Origin: Rhizobiaceae bacterium
Lineage (GTDB): Bacteria; Pseudomonadota; Alphaproteobacteria; Rhizobiales; Rhizobiaceae
Direction of reading: 5' to 3'
DNA length: 49,849 bases
Assembly: GCA_029212415.1 (NCBI GenBank)
Contig: JARGOF010000037.1
Location: forward strand, 1 to 49,849
Part shown: positions 1-10,549 of the stretch, piece after piece
Numbering within the stretch: the stretch's first letter is position 1
How the letters are laid out: each line of letters starts with the position of its first letter
Notes under the pieces: generated by a model
Databases searched by the model: none
Told to the model about the DNA's origin: nothing
Seen by the model: the letters and a program-made list of their open reading frames with translations, nothing else
Translations under genes and position numbers: made by a program

Positions 1-234
1 AATGAAACAGATCCCAATTTCAGGCGTGCAAAGGATATCTTTGAGAAGAATTCATTGTCTTGACGTGGAACTCAAACGTTTACCGTGAAAGTGAGGAAAT
101 TCGCTGAAGGAGATCAGATCCGAGGCAATGATTTACACGTCACATAGGGCGGTGAACAACCATTTACATCAGGAAAAGATAATCATTATCGTGACGAAGG
201 TACGGGCGCGTTCCCGGTTGGTGTTGGGACAAAC

Positions 235-480
235 ATGTCCTTCATGGACGCCTATCTCTCGGTCATCCTTGATTTTGAGACCTTTCATGATGGCAAACTG
301 CTCTCGACAATCACGCCAGCGGACGCCAGCCGCGATCACGAGAATCTAATCAATTCCGGTCAGTTTGGCCTGAGGCGGAGCACTGTGCGGCACCGGGTGT
401 CGTTTCTTGCCGATTTCTATGACTGGCTGGGCCAGCAGGACCACTTCAGTCGATCACGCCCTTTGACCGGGACAGCCATT
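235..480 (+). pseudogene. possible tyrosine recombinase N-terminal remnant
   Basis: A reading frame from ATG 235 encodes a stretch that resembles the SAM-like core-binding domain of XerC/phage-type integrases: ITPADASRD, then a helix ending RRSTVRHRVSFLADFYDWLG, the usual layout of 'TPADxRxF ... S.xTVxRRLSxLRxFYxWL'. After about residue 78 the frame turns into low-complexity sequence with no catalytic domain (no R..HxxR..Y), so at most a 5' fragment remains. A short palindrome (GATAATCATTATC, 178-190) lies upstream. I see nothing else in 1-532. Recognition is by pattern only and could be wrong. Confidence 0.3.
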
Positions 481-532
481 TTCATTTGGTCAGCTTCGCC
501 TCAACGTTGTTGGGTGCGCTGTGGACAAACTT

Positions 533-2133
<1,601 letters not shown>

Positions 2134-2178
2134 GTTTTTTTCCTTTTGGCTGTGACAATCCGCACCGGCTGTTTCACG

Positions 2179-3414
2179 TCACGGCGCTTTGAGAGTGCTA
2201 TTTAAATAATCCGTCAGGCGATACTCATGCATCTCCAGGTCGCTTCTTGTAACAGGCAACCCGGATGCCAGCAGCCTGCGTGCGGCCATGTGTTCGCCTG
2301 CTGCGTTTACGGTTTCGGCGCAAGTCAGGATCCCGTCGCTGAACCACAGGGCGGTTGCGGTGTTGTGGTTGCGTCTGATCAAATGGGTTTCGCCGTTCTC
2401 TTTTGGCAGTCCGGCAATCTGTAACTTCCAGTCGGCCTGGTCGCTCCAGAACCAGGCAATAGCGTCATAGGCTGCAGGGTTGCCGGTCAAATTCCTGGCT
2501 ATGGCGCGCGCCTGATCTGTGGCCGCCTGAACCGACTCCAGCCGGATGCGCTTGCCCGAGCAAAATTCGGGGAAAGCTGCGCAATCGCCCAAGGCGAAGA
2601 TCGCCGGATCGGCGGTTTGCAGCATATGATCCACGACAATCCCGTTGTCGATTTCCAGGCCTGCCGCGGCAGCAAGTCCGGTATTCGGTTGAACGCCTGA
2701 GGCCAGCAGCACCATGTCGCCTTCCAGTTCGGTTCCATCCGCCAAAAGCACGCCGCTTGCAACACCGTTGTTAGTGGACAGGATTTCGACGGCTGGCTGG
2801 CCGAAAACCAGTTGCGTCCCCATTGCAAGATGCATATCTGCGAACAGGTGTGATATCCCGGGGCTGACAACCCGCGCCATGAGACGGGGGGCCATTTCGA
2901 CAACGGTCACTTCAATTCCTGCTGCACGGGCTTGGGCGGCGAATTCCAGCCCGATGAAGCCGCCCCCGATTACCACGGCATGACGAGCGGAGCCGACAGC
3001 AGAACGCATCGCGGTGGCATCGGCGAGGGTCCGGAGATCGTGTAATCCATGGGCCTCAACATTACGGATCGGCGGTTTTGTATTGCGAGCACCTGTAGCC
3101 AAAATCAGATGGTCATAAGGAAACCTGAGTCCGGATTTGGTCTCCACTTCCTTTATGGCCCGGTCGATGAACGACACGCGGGACTTCTCCACCAGGTTAA
3201 TTTGGTTCTTTTCGAAGAATGTTTTAGGTCGCAGCAGAAGCCTGGCCGGGTCGCCATCCTTCATAAAAGACTTGGACAGGGGTGGTCTTTGGTAAGGTAG
3301 GCCGGGTTCCTCCCCGATCAAGGTTATCCGGGCGTTACTGTCGTTTTGGCGCAGACTTGCCGCGGCCTGAAAGCCTCCCTGACCGGCCCCAACAATAACG
3401 ATTTGTTCCGGCAT
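2179..3414 (-). CDS. FAD-dependent ferredoxin reductase (putidaredoxin reductase-like)
   Basis: A 411-residue NADH:ferredoxin oxidoreductase of the rubredoxin/putidaredoxin reductase family. It has an N-terminal FAD Rossmann motif VGAGQGG (residues 8-14), the conserved LPYQRPPLSK segment typical of this family, a central NAD-binding VIGGGFIGLE motif, and the FAD-contacting ALGDCA motif near residue 270, followed by a C-terminal interface domain. Its ribosome site is GAGGAC before the ATG. It follows the substrate-binding-protein gene of the liv operon with a strong hairpin in between, and precedes thiolase and ferredoxin. Expected role: feed electrons from NADH through the ferredoxin at 533-856 to an oxygenase. 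Confidence 0.92.
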   Translation of the reverse strand: MPEQIVIVGAGQGGFQAAASLRQNDSNARITLIGEEPGLPYQRPPLSKSFMKDGDPARLLLRPKTFFEKNQINLVEKSRVSFIDRAIKEVETKSGLRFPYDHLILATGARNTKPPIRNVEAHGLHDLRTLADATAMRSAVGSARHAVVIGGGFIGLEFAAQARAAGIEVTVVEMAPRLMARVVSPGISHLFADMHLAMGTQLVFGQPAVEILSTNNGVASGVLLADGTELEGDMVLLASGVQPNTGLAAAAGLEIDNGIVVDHMLQTADPAIFALGDCAAFPEFCSGKRIRLESVQAATDQARAIARNLTGNPAAYDAIAWFWSDQADWKLQIAGLPKENGETHLIRRNHNTATALWFSDGILTCAETVNAAGEHMAARRLLASGLPVTRSDLEMHEYRLTDYLNSTLKAP

Positions 3415-3443
3415 GGACGTCCTCGAATTATCTGAAGAGTAGG

Positions 3444-3471
3444 TGCTGCCACCGAAACCCCGGTGGCAGCA
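3444..3471 (-). terminator. perfect stem-loop after the substrate-binding-protein gene
   Basis: An 11-bp perfect inverted repeat (TGCTGCCACCG / CGGTGGCAGCA) with a 6-base loop sits between the SBP stop codon and the reductase start. No T-run follows on the minus strand, so it is more likely an attenuator or a 3' stabiliser of the SBP message than a full terminator (inference). Confidence 0.7.
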
Positions 3472-3477
3472 TAGTGT

Positions 3478-4632
3478 TTAGTCTTTGACAGGCGAGTAGC
3501 TGAGCGTCTCGAAATCCGCTCTCATGATGGTGACAGGTGAATTTGAGAAACGGTTGTCTTCACCGAAACGGACCGGCGCCATGACCCCGGTTTCCACCGG
3601 TGGATTGCTCTGCATCTTTTCGATAGTGCAGGCCCATGTAAGGTCGGTCTCACAGGCTTTGATCGCCGTGAGAAGAACTTTTGTCGAAGCGTAACCGGTC
3701 ATTGTATAGCGGTTGATCCGTGGCACTTCTTCTTCACTGAGATAGTTCTTGGCGAGTTCGACGAAAGCCTGACCGGCTTCTGACTGGATCGGCGTGACAT
3801 AGTCGACACCTATCAGGCCGTCACTTGCCGGACCAATTGCCTTGAGAACTTCCGGCACACGGCCTGGCCAGAACGCGGCAATCGTCGGTGTGATGCTGAG
3901 CTTTTCTGCCTCTTTCACAATTCCGATGTTTTCCGATATGATGCCACCGGCAATCAAAACGTCGACGTTGGCGGCCTTGACGCGTAGCATCTCAGAGGCA
4001 AAGTCCTTTTGACCCCGGGCGTATTTGGTTTCGAACACGATATTGATTTCGGCGTCAGCTTGAGCTTGCTCGAGGCCATCGGCGAGCGCTTTTCCGTAGT
4101 CATCATCCTGCAGAATGACACCCCATTTCGCACCCGGATGGGTTTTAGCCAGATAGAGTGCCAGTTGGCGCATGCCCTCTGTGTATGTCTGTCCCACCAC
4201 GAAAACGTTGTTGATTGGCGGTTCATACATCGCTGGAAGTTGCCCGATCGGGACCATGGCTGGAATGCCCGCTTGTTTGACAATGGGCATTGATGCCATT
4301 GCCTGCCCTGTTCCGGACATTGCCGTTAGAGCGAAGACCTTGTCCACACCAATCAGTTTGCGGATTGATTGGATGGTCCGCGAGGTGACGTAGCCGTCAT
4401 CTTCGGAAACGAGTTTTACCTGACGACCTGCAATGCCTCCTGCCGCATTGACCTCGGCGATAGCCAGTTTGACACCCACATTGTGCGCAATGCCCAGAAG
4501 GCCTGGAGGCCCGGTGAACGGAGCGACATCGCCCAATAGAATTTCGGTATCGGTGATACCTTGTTCAGCCGCTGCCCCTCCGGCGGAAAGCGCGAGCAGT
4601 ACCGCTGCCGTTAGTCCTGTGATCAGTTTCAT
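3478..4632 (-). CDS. ABC transporter periplasmic substrate-binding protein, LivK/amide-binding family
   Basis: A 384-residue periplasmic type-I binding protein. A signal peptide (MKL, hydrophobic core, AAA-EQ cleavage near residue 22) is followed by the family start GITDTEILLGDVAPFTGPPG. The ATG at 4632 is preferred over one five codons upstream because GGAGGA lies 7 bases before it. The gene follows livM and ends the transporter half of the operon. Neighbouring CoA ligase and catabolic genes suggest the ligand is an organic or aromatic/alicyclic acid and not an amino acid (inference; such Liv-type systems with acid ligands are known). Confidence 0.92.
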   Translation of the reverse strand: MKLITGLTAAVLLALSAGGAAAEQGITDTEILLGDVAPFTGPPGLLGIAHNVGVKLAIAEVNAAGGIAGRQVKLVSEDDGYVTSRTIQSIRKLIGVDKVFALTAMSGTGQAMASMPIVKQAGIPAMVPIGQLPAMYEPPINNVFVVGQTYTEGMRQLALYLAKTHPGAKWGVILQDDDYGKALADGLEQAQADAEINIVFETKYARGQKDFASEMLRVKAANVDVLIAGGIISENIGIVKEAEKLSITPTIAAFWPGRVPEVLKAIGPASDGLIGVDYVTPIQSEAGQAFVELAKNYLSEEEVPRINRYTMTGYASTKVLLTAIKACETDLTWACTIEKMQSNPPVETGVMAPVRFGEDNRFSNSPVTIMRADFETLSYSPVKD

Positions 4633-4656
4633 GAATAGTTCCTCCATTGGTTTTGA

Positions 4657-5703
4657 TTAATACCGAAGTGGCCATAGCGTCCATGCACGCTTGGCGTCCT
4701 GCCAAAGGCCCATGAGCCCATGCGGTTGCAGCCTTAAGAAGAGAATGATCACGAGCCCGTAGAGCAGCCCTTTGATCTCATGCGCACCTGTCGACAGGAA
4801 TTGCTTGGCTGTTTCGCCAAACATACCGAAAATGGCCGAGGTGATTTCGGGCAGCCCAACAAGAAAGATGGCACCCAGAATTGCACCTGCAATGCTGCCC
4901 ATGCCACCGACAATCAGGATGGCCAGAGCCTCGATTGCCAGCAACAATGGGAATCCGTCGATGGTTACAAAGCTCAAGAATATGCCATAGAGCGCACCGG
5001 AAATGCCGACGATGAAGGAGCTGGCCATAAACGCGTAGAGTTTGTAGGCGCGCAGATCAATTCCCATCACCCGGGCGGCGTTGTCATTGTCGCGGATTGC
5101 AATGAAGGCCCTTCCGATGCGCGAACGGCGTAGATTCAGGCAGGCCAATACGGTTAACAAGCCAATAAATGCGACGAGGTAAAAGAGCTTGGCGTCGGTG
5201 TCGAAGGCATAACCGAAGATTGTCGGGCGGTTCACAAAGATGCCCGAAGCACCGTTGGTCAGTCCGTCAAATTCCAGTACCAGTTGGTTTACGATAAAGG
5301 CTGATGCCAGCGTGGTTATGGCCAGATACAGGCCTTTGAGCCGCAAAGAGGGGACGCCAACGAGTACACTGGCAAATGCCGGTACAATGCCGGCCAATGC
5401 AAAACCGATAATCGGAGGCCAGCCCCAGGATTCGACGCTGATTGCATAGGCATAGGCGCCGAGCACCATAAAGGCAGTCTGTCCCAACGAGATTTGGCCG
5501 GTCCAGCCGGTGAGGATGTTGAGCCCCATTGCACCGATTGCCGAGATTGCCATCAGGGTAATCAGGGAAATCCCGTACAAGCCGAAATAGAAGGGAAGGG
5601 CGACGACGAAAATAAGACCAATCAGGATCCAGATACGCTGGAGAGTCGAATCTGTCAGATTGATGTGTTCGGCAACTGTTTCTTTGAAATAACCGCTACG
5701 CAT
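4657..5703 (-). CDS. livM: branched-chain-type ABC transporter permease, LivM family
   Basis: A 348-residue inner-membrane permease with about nine hydrophobic segments and the LivM signature GLNILTGWTGQISLGQTAFMVLGAY, as well as the later EAL-type contact region (MGIDLRAYKLYAFMASSFIVGISGALYG). The start overlaps the livH stop by one base (TAATG), so translation is probably coupled. It forms the transport channel with LivH and is driven by LivG/LivF. It has a 24-base gap to the binding-protein gene. The gene name reflects family only; the ligand is unlikely to be leucine. Confidence 0.93.
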   Translation of the reverse strand: MRSGYFKETVAEHINLTDSTLQRIWILIGLIFVVALPFYFGLYGISLITLMAISAIGAMGLNILTGWTGQISLGQTAFMVLGAYAYAISVESWGWPPIIGFALAGIVPAFASVLVGVPSLRLKGLYLAITTLASAFIVNQLVLEFDGLTNGASGIFVNRPTIFGYAFDTDAKLFYLVAFIGLLTVLACLNLRRSRIGRAFIAIRDNDNAARVMGIDLRAYKLYAFMASSFIVGISGALYGIFLSFVTIDGFPLLLAIEALAILIVGGMGSIAGAILGAIFLVGLPEITSAIFGMFGETAKQFLSTGAHEIKGLLYGLVIILFLRLQPHGLMGLWQDAKRAWTLWPLRY

Positions 5704-6575
5704 TAGAGCCTCTCAATACGTTTTTCGCCAAACAAGCCGTAAGGACGGATCATGAGGATCAGAATAATGATAACGAAACCGGCAATTTCCTTGAGGCTTG
5801 AACTGATGTAGCCACCCACAAGGTTTTCAGCGACGCCGATGATAAGCCCACCGAAGGCGGAGCCGATGACGGAATCAAGTCCACCAAGAATCGTTGCCGG
5901 GAATGCTTTGAGGCCAAGCCCATAGAGGCTGGGGGACAATTCGAAGGCGATAGCAAACAGCACACCGGCCGTGCCGGACATGACTGCTGATGCAGCCCAG
6001 GCCGCCATCTGTACCCGACCCGTTTTGACGCCCATCAATTGTGCGGTTCCGTCGTCAGAAGCAACGGCGCGCATCGCCAGTCCAAACCGGGAGTAGCGGA
6101 AGAAGGTCCACATTCCCGCAATGGCTACGAAGAGCATCACCACCACAGCGATTTGTGCCACCCGTACCTGAATGCCGCCAAAATCAACAAGCGCGTTGCC
6201 TGCTGCGAGCTCCATGTTGTGTGGCAGGCCGTCCCAAAGCAGCGTGACGAGTGCTCGAAAGATAACCGAAAGTCCAATCGTCACCATAATCTGCGACAAG
6301 ATTGGCTCGCCCATCATCGGTCGGATAGCGATGCGTTCAACAGCCAATGCAAAAAGGATGGCGAAGCCAATTGAGCCGATCGCGACGATAAACGGATTGC
6401 CATCTGTCCCGGTAGAGATTGACCAGGCGACATAGGCAATGATCATGCTCATTTCACCCTGTGAGAAATTCAAAAGGCCCGTGGATTTGTAGATGATCGC
6501 AAAACTCATCGCGATCAGCCCATAAACGGCACCTATGGCCAAACCCGAGGAAAGTAACTCCAGGAGGTATGTCAT
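5703..6575 (-). CDS. livH: branched-chain-type ABC transporter permease, LivH family
   Basis: A 290-residue inner-membrane permease with the LivH hallmarks GAVYGLIAMSFAIIYKSTGLLNFSQGEM near the N-terminus and GLDSVIGSAFGGLIIG near residue 230. Its ATG overlaps the stop of the preceding acyl-CoA ligase (ATGA, 6572-6575), and its own stop overlaps the livM start, so livH is locked into a translationally coupled chain. Paired with LivM as the heterodimeric channel. Confidence 0.94.
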   Translation of the reverse strand: MTYLLELLSSGLAIGAVYGLIAMSFAIIYKSTGLLNFSQGEMSMIIAYVAWSISTGTDGNPFIVAIGSIGFAILFALAVERIAIRPMMGEPILSQIMVTIGLSVIFRALVTLLWDGLPHNMELAAGNALVDFGGIQVRVAQIAVVVMLFVAIAGMWTFFRYSRFGLAMRAVASDDGTAQLMGVKTGRVQMAAWAASAVMSGTAGVLFAIAFELSPSLYGLGLKAFPATILGGLDSVIGSAFGGLIIGVAENLVGGYISSSLKEIAGFVIIILILMIRPYGLFGEKRIERL

Positions 6576-8515
6576 TTCTCGCTCCCTCCGTAGATAATTT
6601 CGAGTTCGCGTGCGAACTTGGTGTCAATGATCGACCGCCGCACCTTCTGTGTCGCCGTCAATTCGCCATCGTCGTGGTCGAGTTCTTTTTCGAGGATTAC
6701 GAATTTGCGGATGTTTTCGACTCGCGCAAATCGGGCATTGGCACCGTCAACAACGGTTTGCACAAGTTCGCGCACCTCGGGGCGTTGCGACAAGGATTTG
6801 TAATTGGTATAGGACAGATCCTGCTCGCTGGCCCAAAGCCCGACATTGTCGAAATCAATCTGGATCAGAGCGCCGAGAAACTTCCTCCCTTCACCGGTAA
6901 CGATCACCTCTTTGATAAAGGGGCTATCCTTAATGGTGTTTTCGATTTCAGAAGGCGCGATATTCTTGCCGCCGGCAGTGATGATGATGGCTTTCTTGCG
7001 ATCAACGACAGAGATTTCACCGTTGTCGAATTGGCTGACTATATCGCCGGTCTTAAGCAAGTCGCCCTGCATCGTGTCGCTGGTTGCAGCAGGGTCCCGA
7101 AAATAGCCTTTGAAAATCGCCGGACCACCGATAAGAATTTCCCCATCATCGGCAATTTCATATTTGGTACCCTCGACCGCTACGCCCGCTCCACCGAGGC
7201 TGAAGTAGCCGGGTTTTTGTACGAATACACAACCGGCGACTTCGGTCATGCCATAGCCCTGGCTCAGCGGGACCCCGATCATGGAAAAGAATTTCAGGGT
7301 CTCTGGCGATACCGATGCGCCACCGCAAAGACGGTGATACGTGCGGTCGAGGCCAAGGTATTTCTGGATGTTCCGAAACAGGAGCCAGTGCAAAAGCCGG
7401 GCTTGAAACCGCTGGCCTGTCGTAAGATTACCGCCGTTTTCGTGCCGTATTGCGTCAAGGCGGCGCCCATGCTTGAGAAGCCAATTGGCCGCATTTCGCT
7501 GCAAAGCGCCACTTTCCTTTAGACGGAACTCAAAGCTCTCTTTCATTTTTTCCCAGATGCGGGGAACGCCGACCATGAAGCTGGGCGCGATTTCGCGCAC
7601 ATTCTCGTTCACGGTGTCGATGCTTTCAGCAAAGTTCACAGTGCCGCCGACGCACAGCAGCATCGCCATCGAATAACAGCGCTCCGCGGCATGGCAGAGG
7701 GGCAGGTAACCCACAGCTTCGATTCCACGCGTATCGGCGCCGACAGACCGCGCATAGTTGTAGGTCGAATAGATGATGTTCCGGTGTGTCAGCATGGCGC
7801 CCTTGGGCGGACCTGTCGTGCCCGAGGTATAAACCATCAGCGCTACATCGTCGGGCGAAGTATCGTCGATCATCGCATCGAGCTTGGCGTCGACATCCGG
7901 GTTTTCCGCCAGATAGGCATCACCCAGTGACAGCAGCGCTTCGAACGACTTCAGGTAGGGTTGTTCATAATGGCGCAACCCTTTGGTGTCGACGCAAACG
8001 ACGTATTCCAGATCTGCCAGCCCGCCTTCGCTTACCTGAGCTTCGAGCACTTTGTCGGTCTGCTCCTGATCACCACAAACCGCCAATTTCGCCGCGGAAT
8101 GGCGCGCGATATGTTGCAGTTCAGGCCAGGGGTTGGTCGGGTAGATGCCAATTGGTATTGCGCCGATCAGCTCTGCGCCGAGATCAGAATAATACCATTC
8201 TGGGGTATTCTCGCTGGCGATGATGATACGATCGCCGCGGGTGAACCCCAAGGACAGCAACGCCAGAGCAAAGCGTCTGGCCTGTGAATAATAGTGGTTC
8301 CAGTCATATTTGCGCCAGACCCCCATTTCCTTTTCGCGCAAGGCAAGCTCAGTGCCTCTGCGGCGAGCATGTTCACGCAAGAGGCGAGGCAAGGTGCCGG
8401 TGCCCGCGGTCAGGTTTTGCAAATCAAAGGGATCAAAGTCCTTTGGCAAGCAGGCCTGGTTCTGGTCCAGAAGCTGTCCGATATCGATCAGGTCAGGAGG
8501 CGATTGGTCGTTCAT
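6572..8515 (-). CDS. long-chain-type acyl-CoA synthetase (AMP-forming), embedded in the liv operon
   Basis: A 647-residue ATP-dependent acid:CoA ligase of the large FadD15/ACSL-like class. Visible motifs: the phosphate loop VYTSGTTGPPKGAMLTH (near residue 230), YGMTEVAG (A4/A5 region), KTGDIV and the hinge DRKKAIIITAGGKNIAPSEIE, followed by the C-terminal lid. It overlaps livH and livG by four bases on each side (ATGA at 6572 and 8512), so it is expressed with the transporter. This places activation of the imported acid to its CoA ester at the point of entry. The family usually acts on long or bulky acids; the real substrate is unknown. Confidence 0.93.
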   Translation of the reverse strand: MNDQSPPDLIDIGQLLDQNQACLPKDFDPFDLQNLTAGTGTLPRLLREHARRRGTELALREKEMGVWRKYDWNHYYSQARRFALALLSLGFTRGDRIIIASENTPEWYYSDLGAELIGAIPIGIYPTNPWPELQHIARHSAAKLAVCGDQEQTDKVLEAQVSEGGLADLEYVVCVDTKGLRHYEQPYLKSFEALLSLGDAYLAENPDVDAKLDAMIDDTSPDDVALMVYTSGTTGPPKGAMLTHRNIIYSTYNYARSVGADTRGIEAVGYLPLCHAAERCYSMAMLLCVGGTVNFAESIDTVNENVREIAPSFMVGVPRIWEKMKESFEFRLKESGALQRNAANWLLKHGRRLDAIRHENGGNLTTGQRFQARLLHWLLFRNIQKYLGLDRTYHRLCGGASVSPETLKFFSMIGVPLSQGYGMTEVAGCVFVQKPGYFSLGGAGVAVEGTKYEIADDGEILIGGPAIFKGYFRDPAATSDTMQGDLLKTGDIVSQFDNGEISVVDRKKAIIITAGGKNIAPSEIENTIKDSPFIKEVIVTGEGRKFLGALIQIDFDNVGLWASEQDLSYTNYKSLSQRPEVRELVQTVVDGANARFARVENIRKFVILEKELDHDDGELTATQKVRRSIIDTKFARELEIIYGGSEK

Positions 8516-9330
8516 AGTGCTGCCTCTGTGGCTTTCGCATGGTCGGGGCCTGCTTGCTGCTCGGCACCGCCGCTTCCCAGATAGGCCTCGATCACGCCAG
8601 GATGACTGCGCACGTCCTCAGGTTGGCCTTCGGTAATCGTTCTGCCGAAGTTGAGCGCGTGAACACGATCAGAAATATCCATGACCAGATGCATGTCGTG
8701 CTCAATCAACAGAATTGCCACACCCAACTCTTCTCGAATATCCAGGATAAAGCGGGCAATATCTTCGGTTTCTTCCTGATTCATGCCAGCGACGATTTCG
8801 TCCAGCAGAAGAACCTTTGGATTGGTTGCAAGCGCACGCCCTAGTTCGACGCGTTTTTGTTGCCCGTAGGAAAGTGTGCCCACGACCTTGTCACGCACAT
8901 GTTCGATTTCGAGAAACTCAATGATTTCCTCTACCCGTTCACGCGCTGCGATCTCTTCGCGGCGAGAGCGTCCAAAATGCAGGGCGGCCTCGATCACGCT
9001 GGTCTTCATCTGCCAGTGTCGTCCTACGAGTATATTGTCGACAACAGTGCCGTGTTTGAAAAGTGCCAGGTTCTGAAACGTTCGCCCGATTCCAAGTTGG
9101 ACGTATTTATGGGCAGGCACTTGCGCCAGATCGCGCCCCTCGACAGAGATACTGCCGGTTGTGACGGGCAAGAAACCCGAGATCAGATTAAACAGTGTCG
9201 TTTTGCCCGCCCCGTTAGGGCCTATCACCGAAACGATCTCGCCCTTTTCGATACTCAGCGAAACGCCATTGACTGCATTGATGCCGCCAAATTTCCTGGT
9301 GACGTCCTTGAGGCGCAGAAGTGCAGTCAT
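8512..9330 (-). CDS. livG: ABC transporter ATP-binding protein, LivG family
   Basis: A 272-residue cytoplasmic ATPase: Walker A GPNGAGKTT (near residue 40), signature LSYGQQKRVELGRAL, Walker B VLLLDEIVAGM and a switch His in LLIEHDM, followed by the LivG/BCA-type C-terminal tail (VRSHPGVIEAYLG). The Walker B glutamate is kept, but the usual following Pro is Ile. I chose ATG 9330, which overlaps the livF stop as ATGA; a GTG at 9339 is also possible. One of two ATPases driving LivHM. Confidence 0.94.
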   Translation of the reverse strand: MTALLRLKDVTRKFGGINAVNGVSLSIEKGEIVSVIGPNGAGKTTLFNLISGFLPVTTGSISVEGRDLAQVPAHKYVQLGIGRTFQNLALFKHGTVVDNILVGRHWQMKTSVIEAALHFGRSRREEIAARERVEEIIEFLEIEHVRDKVVGTLSYGQQKRVELGRALATNPKVLLLDEIVAGMNQEETEDIARFILDIREELGVAILLIEHDMHLVMDISDRVHALNFGRTITEGQPEDVRSHPGVIEAYLGSGGAEQQAGPDHAKATEAAL

Positions 9331-10160
9331 GACAGCCACCTTTTGCGACGTTTGTAATGCTTAATATCACGGAAGCTCTTGCGCTCTTCGCCGCCACTGG
9401 AAAATCCGAGATAATACTCTTGGACATCCAGATTTGTGCGCATTTTTTCCGCCGGACCATCCAGGACGATGCGGCCATTTTCCATGATGTAGACATAGTC
9501 GGCCAAGTTCATCGCCTGGGTCGCATTCTGCTCGACAAGAAAAACAGTCATGTTGAGCTCACGTCGCATGAGTGCGATGGTTTCATAGATTGCATCGATG
9601 ATAAGCGGTGCAAGGCCAAGCGAGGGCTCGTCCAACACCAAGAGGCGCGGCTCTGCCATAAGCGCTCGACCAACTGCAACCATTTGCTGCTCGCCCCCAG
9701 ATAGATAACCGGCGGTTTGGCTTCGGCGCTCCTTGAGTTTCGGGAAGAGTTCGAACACGGTTTGCTTAAGGCGGCGAAGCTCCGAGGCTGATTTCAAATG
9801 CGCGCCCATGGTCAGGTTCTCTTCGACCGTCATATTAGCAAAAAGCTTGCGGCCTTCTGGCACCAGAACGAGGCCATCACGTACAATTGCGTCCGTTTTG
9901 CTGCGAGCAAGGTCGCGTCCGGCAAAATGGATTGACCCTTTTTCCAGATCACCATCTTCAAGGTGGAGGGTTCCGGTCACGGCCTTAAGCAGTGTCGATT
10001 TGCCGGCCCCGTTGGAGCCAAGCAAGGCAACAACGGTGCCTTCTGCCACCGAAAGAGATACGTCGCGCACCGCTTCAATCGCATTGTCATAGATGATTTG
10101 CGCGTTCTTTATCTCGAGAAATGGGGCGACGAGATCCGATTGGGTTGACAGCTGACTCAT
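9327..10160 (-). CDS. livF: ABC transporter ATP-binding protein, LivF family
   Basis: A 277-residue ATPase with Walker A GSNGAGKST, signature LSGGEQQMVAVGRAL, Walker B LLVLDEPSLGL and the LivF-typical tail (GRIVLDGPAEKM, then VQEYYLG). It is the first gene of the nine-gene minus-strand operon. The start is uncertain: ATG 10160 gives MSQLSTQ and a GTG at 10193 would add 11 residues; neither has a clear ribosome site. The upstream region shared with the divergent gene at 10550 carries one of the ATTAGAAAA inverted repeats. Confidence 0.92.
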   Translation of the reverse strand: MSQLSTQSDLVAPFLEIKNAQIIYDNAIEAVRDVSLSVAEGTVVALLGSNGAGKSTLLKAVTGTLHLEDGDLEKGSIHFAGRDLARSKTDAIVRDGLVLVPEGRKLFANMTVEENLTMGAHLKSASELRRLKQTVFELFPKLKERRSQTAGYLSGGEQQMVAVGRALMAEPRLLVLDEPSLGLAPLIIDAIYETIALMRRELNMTVFLVEQNATQAMNLADYVYIMENGRIVLDGPAEKMRTNLDVQEYYLGFSSGGEERKSFRDIKHYKRRKRWLS

Positions 10161-10549
10161 CGACTGACAGCGCGCATTTCTGCAGTCGGGCACCGCAATT
10201 GTTTCTTGTCCATATCTACCCCCCCCAAACGAGCCTTCTCATGCTCCACCATTATCGCAGATTCGACGATCGAGAAGGCAATAATTCCTAGTCCGATTGT
10301 ACGGATTATGATAAATTAGCATAGATGATTTCAAAAGAAAATTAGAAAAATGGAGTTTTCAAAAATAAACCGGCAGTCCGGCTTGTTATTTGCGTGCGTG
10401 ATCTTGACCTGCCTGCTCGGTACTCATTAGTGTCCGGCGATACTGCGTTCGAATCGCGTCTTGGCTGTGGTGTCCCGCAGTCCAGCAAGGTTTTGAAGCT
10501 TCTTTCTTTGTCAGGTGATCCTTTTTTCAAAATCTGGAAGGTTATTTTG
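10161..10549. promoter_or_regulatory. divergent intergenic region between livF and the MBL hydrolase gene
   Basis: About 390 bases without a convincing gene. An open frame runs through 10394-10549 in phase with the downstream gene, but its translation has no family resemblance. The region is AT-rich at 10280-10375 and holds the inverted repeat at 10328-10349. It should contain the promoters of both the liv operon and the rightward gene. Confidence 0.6.
10328..10349. promoter_or_regulatory. ATTAGAAAA inverted repeat, site 1
   Basis: Arms ATTTCAAAA and ATTAGAAAA are separated by GAAA. The right arm is identical to those of three other intergenic sites (29778, 33195, 37553). The left arm matches the TTTTCTAAT complement at 6 of 9 positions. 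It lies about 170 bases upstream of livF and 200 upstream of the MBL gene. Candidate operator for an unknown regulator. Confidence 0.5.

Noticed and set aside
10394-10549. N-terminal extension of the MBL hydrolase
   Set aside because: The frame is open for 52 codons upstream of GTG 10550 but the translation lacks any family resemblance, overlaps the promoter region and has no ribosome site; GGAAGG supports the GTG.
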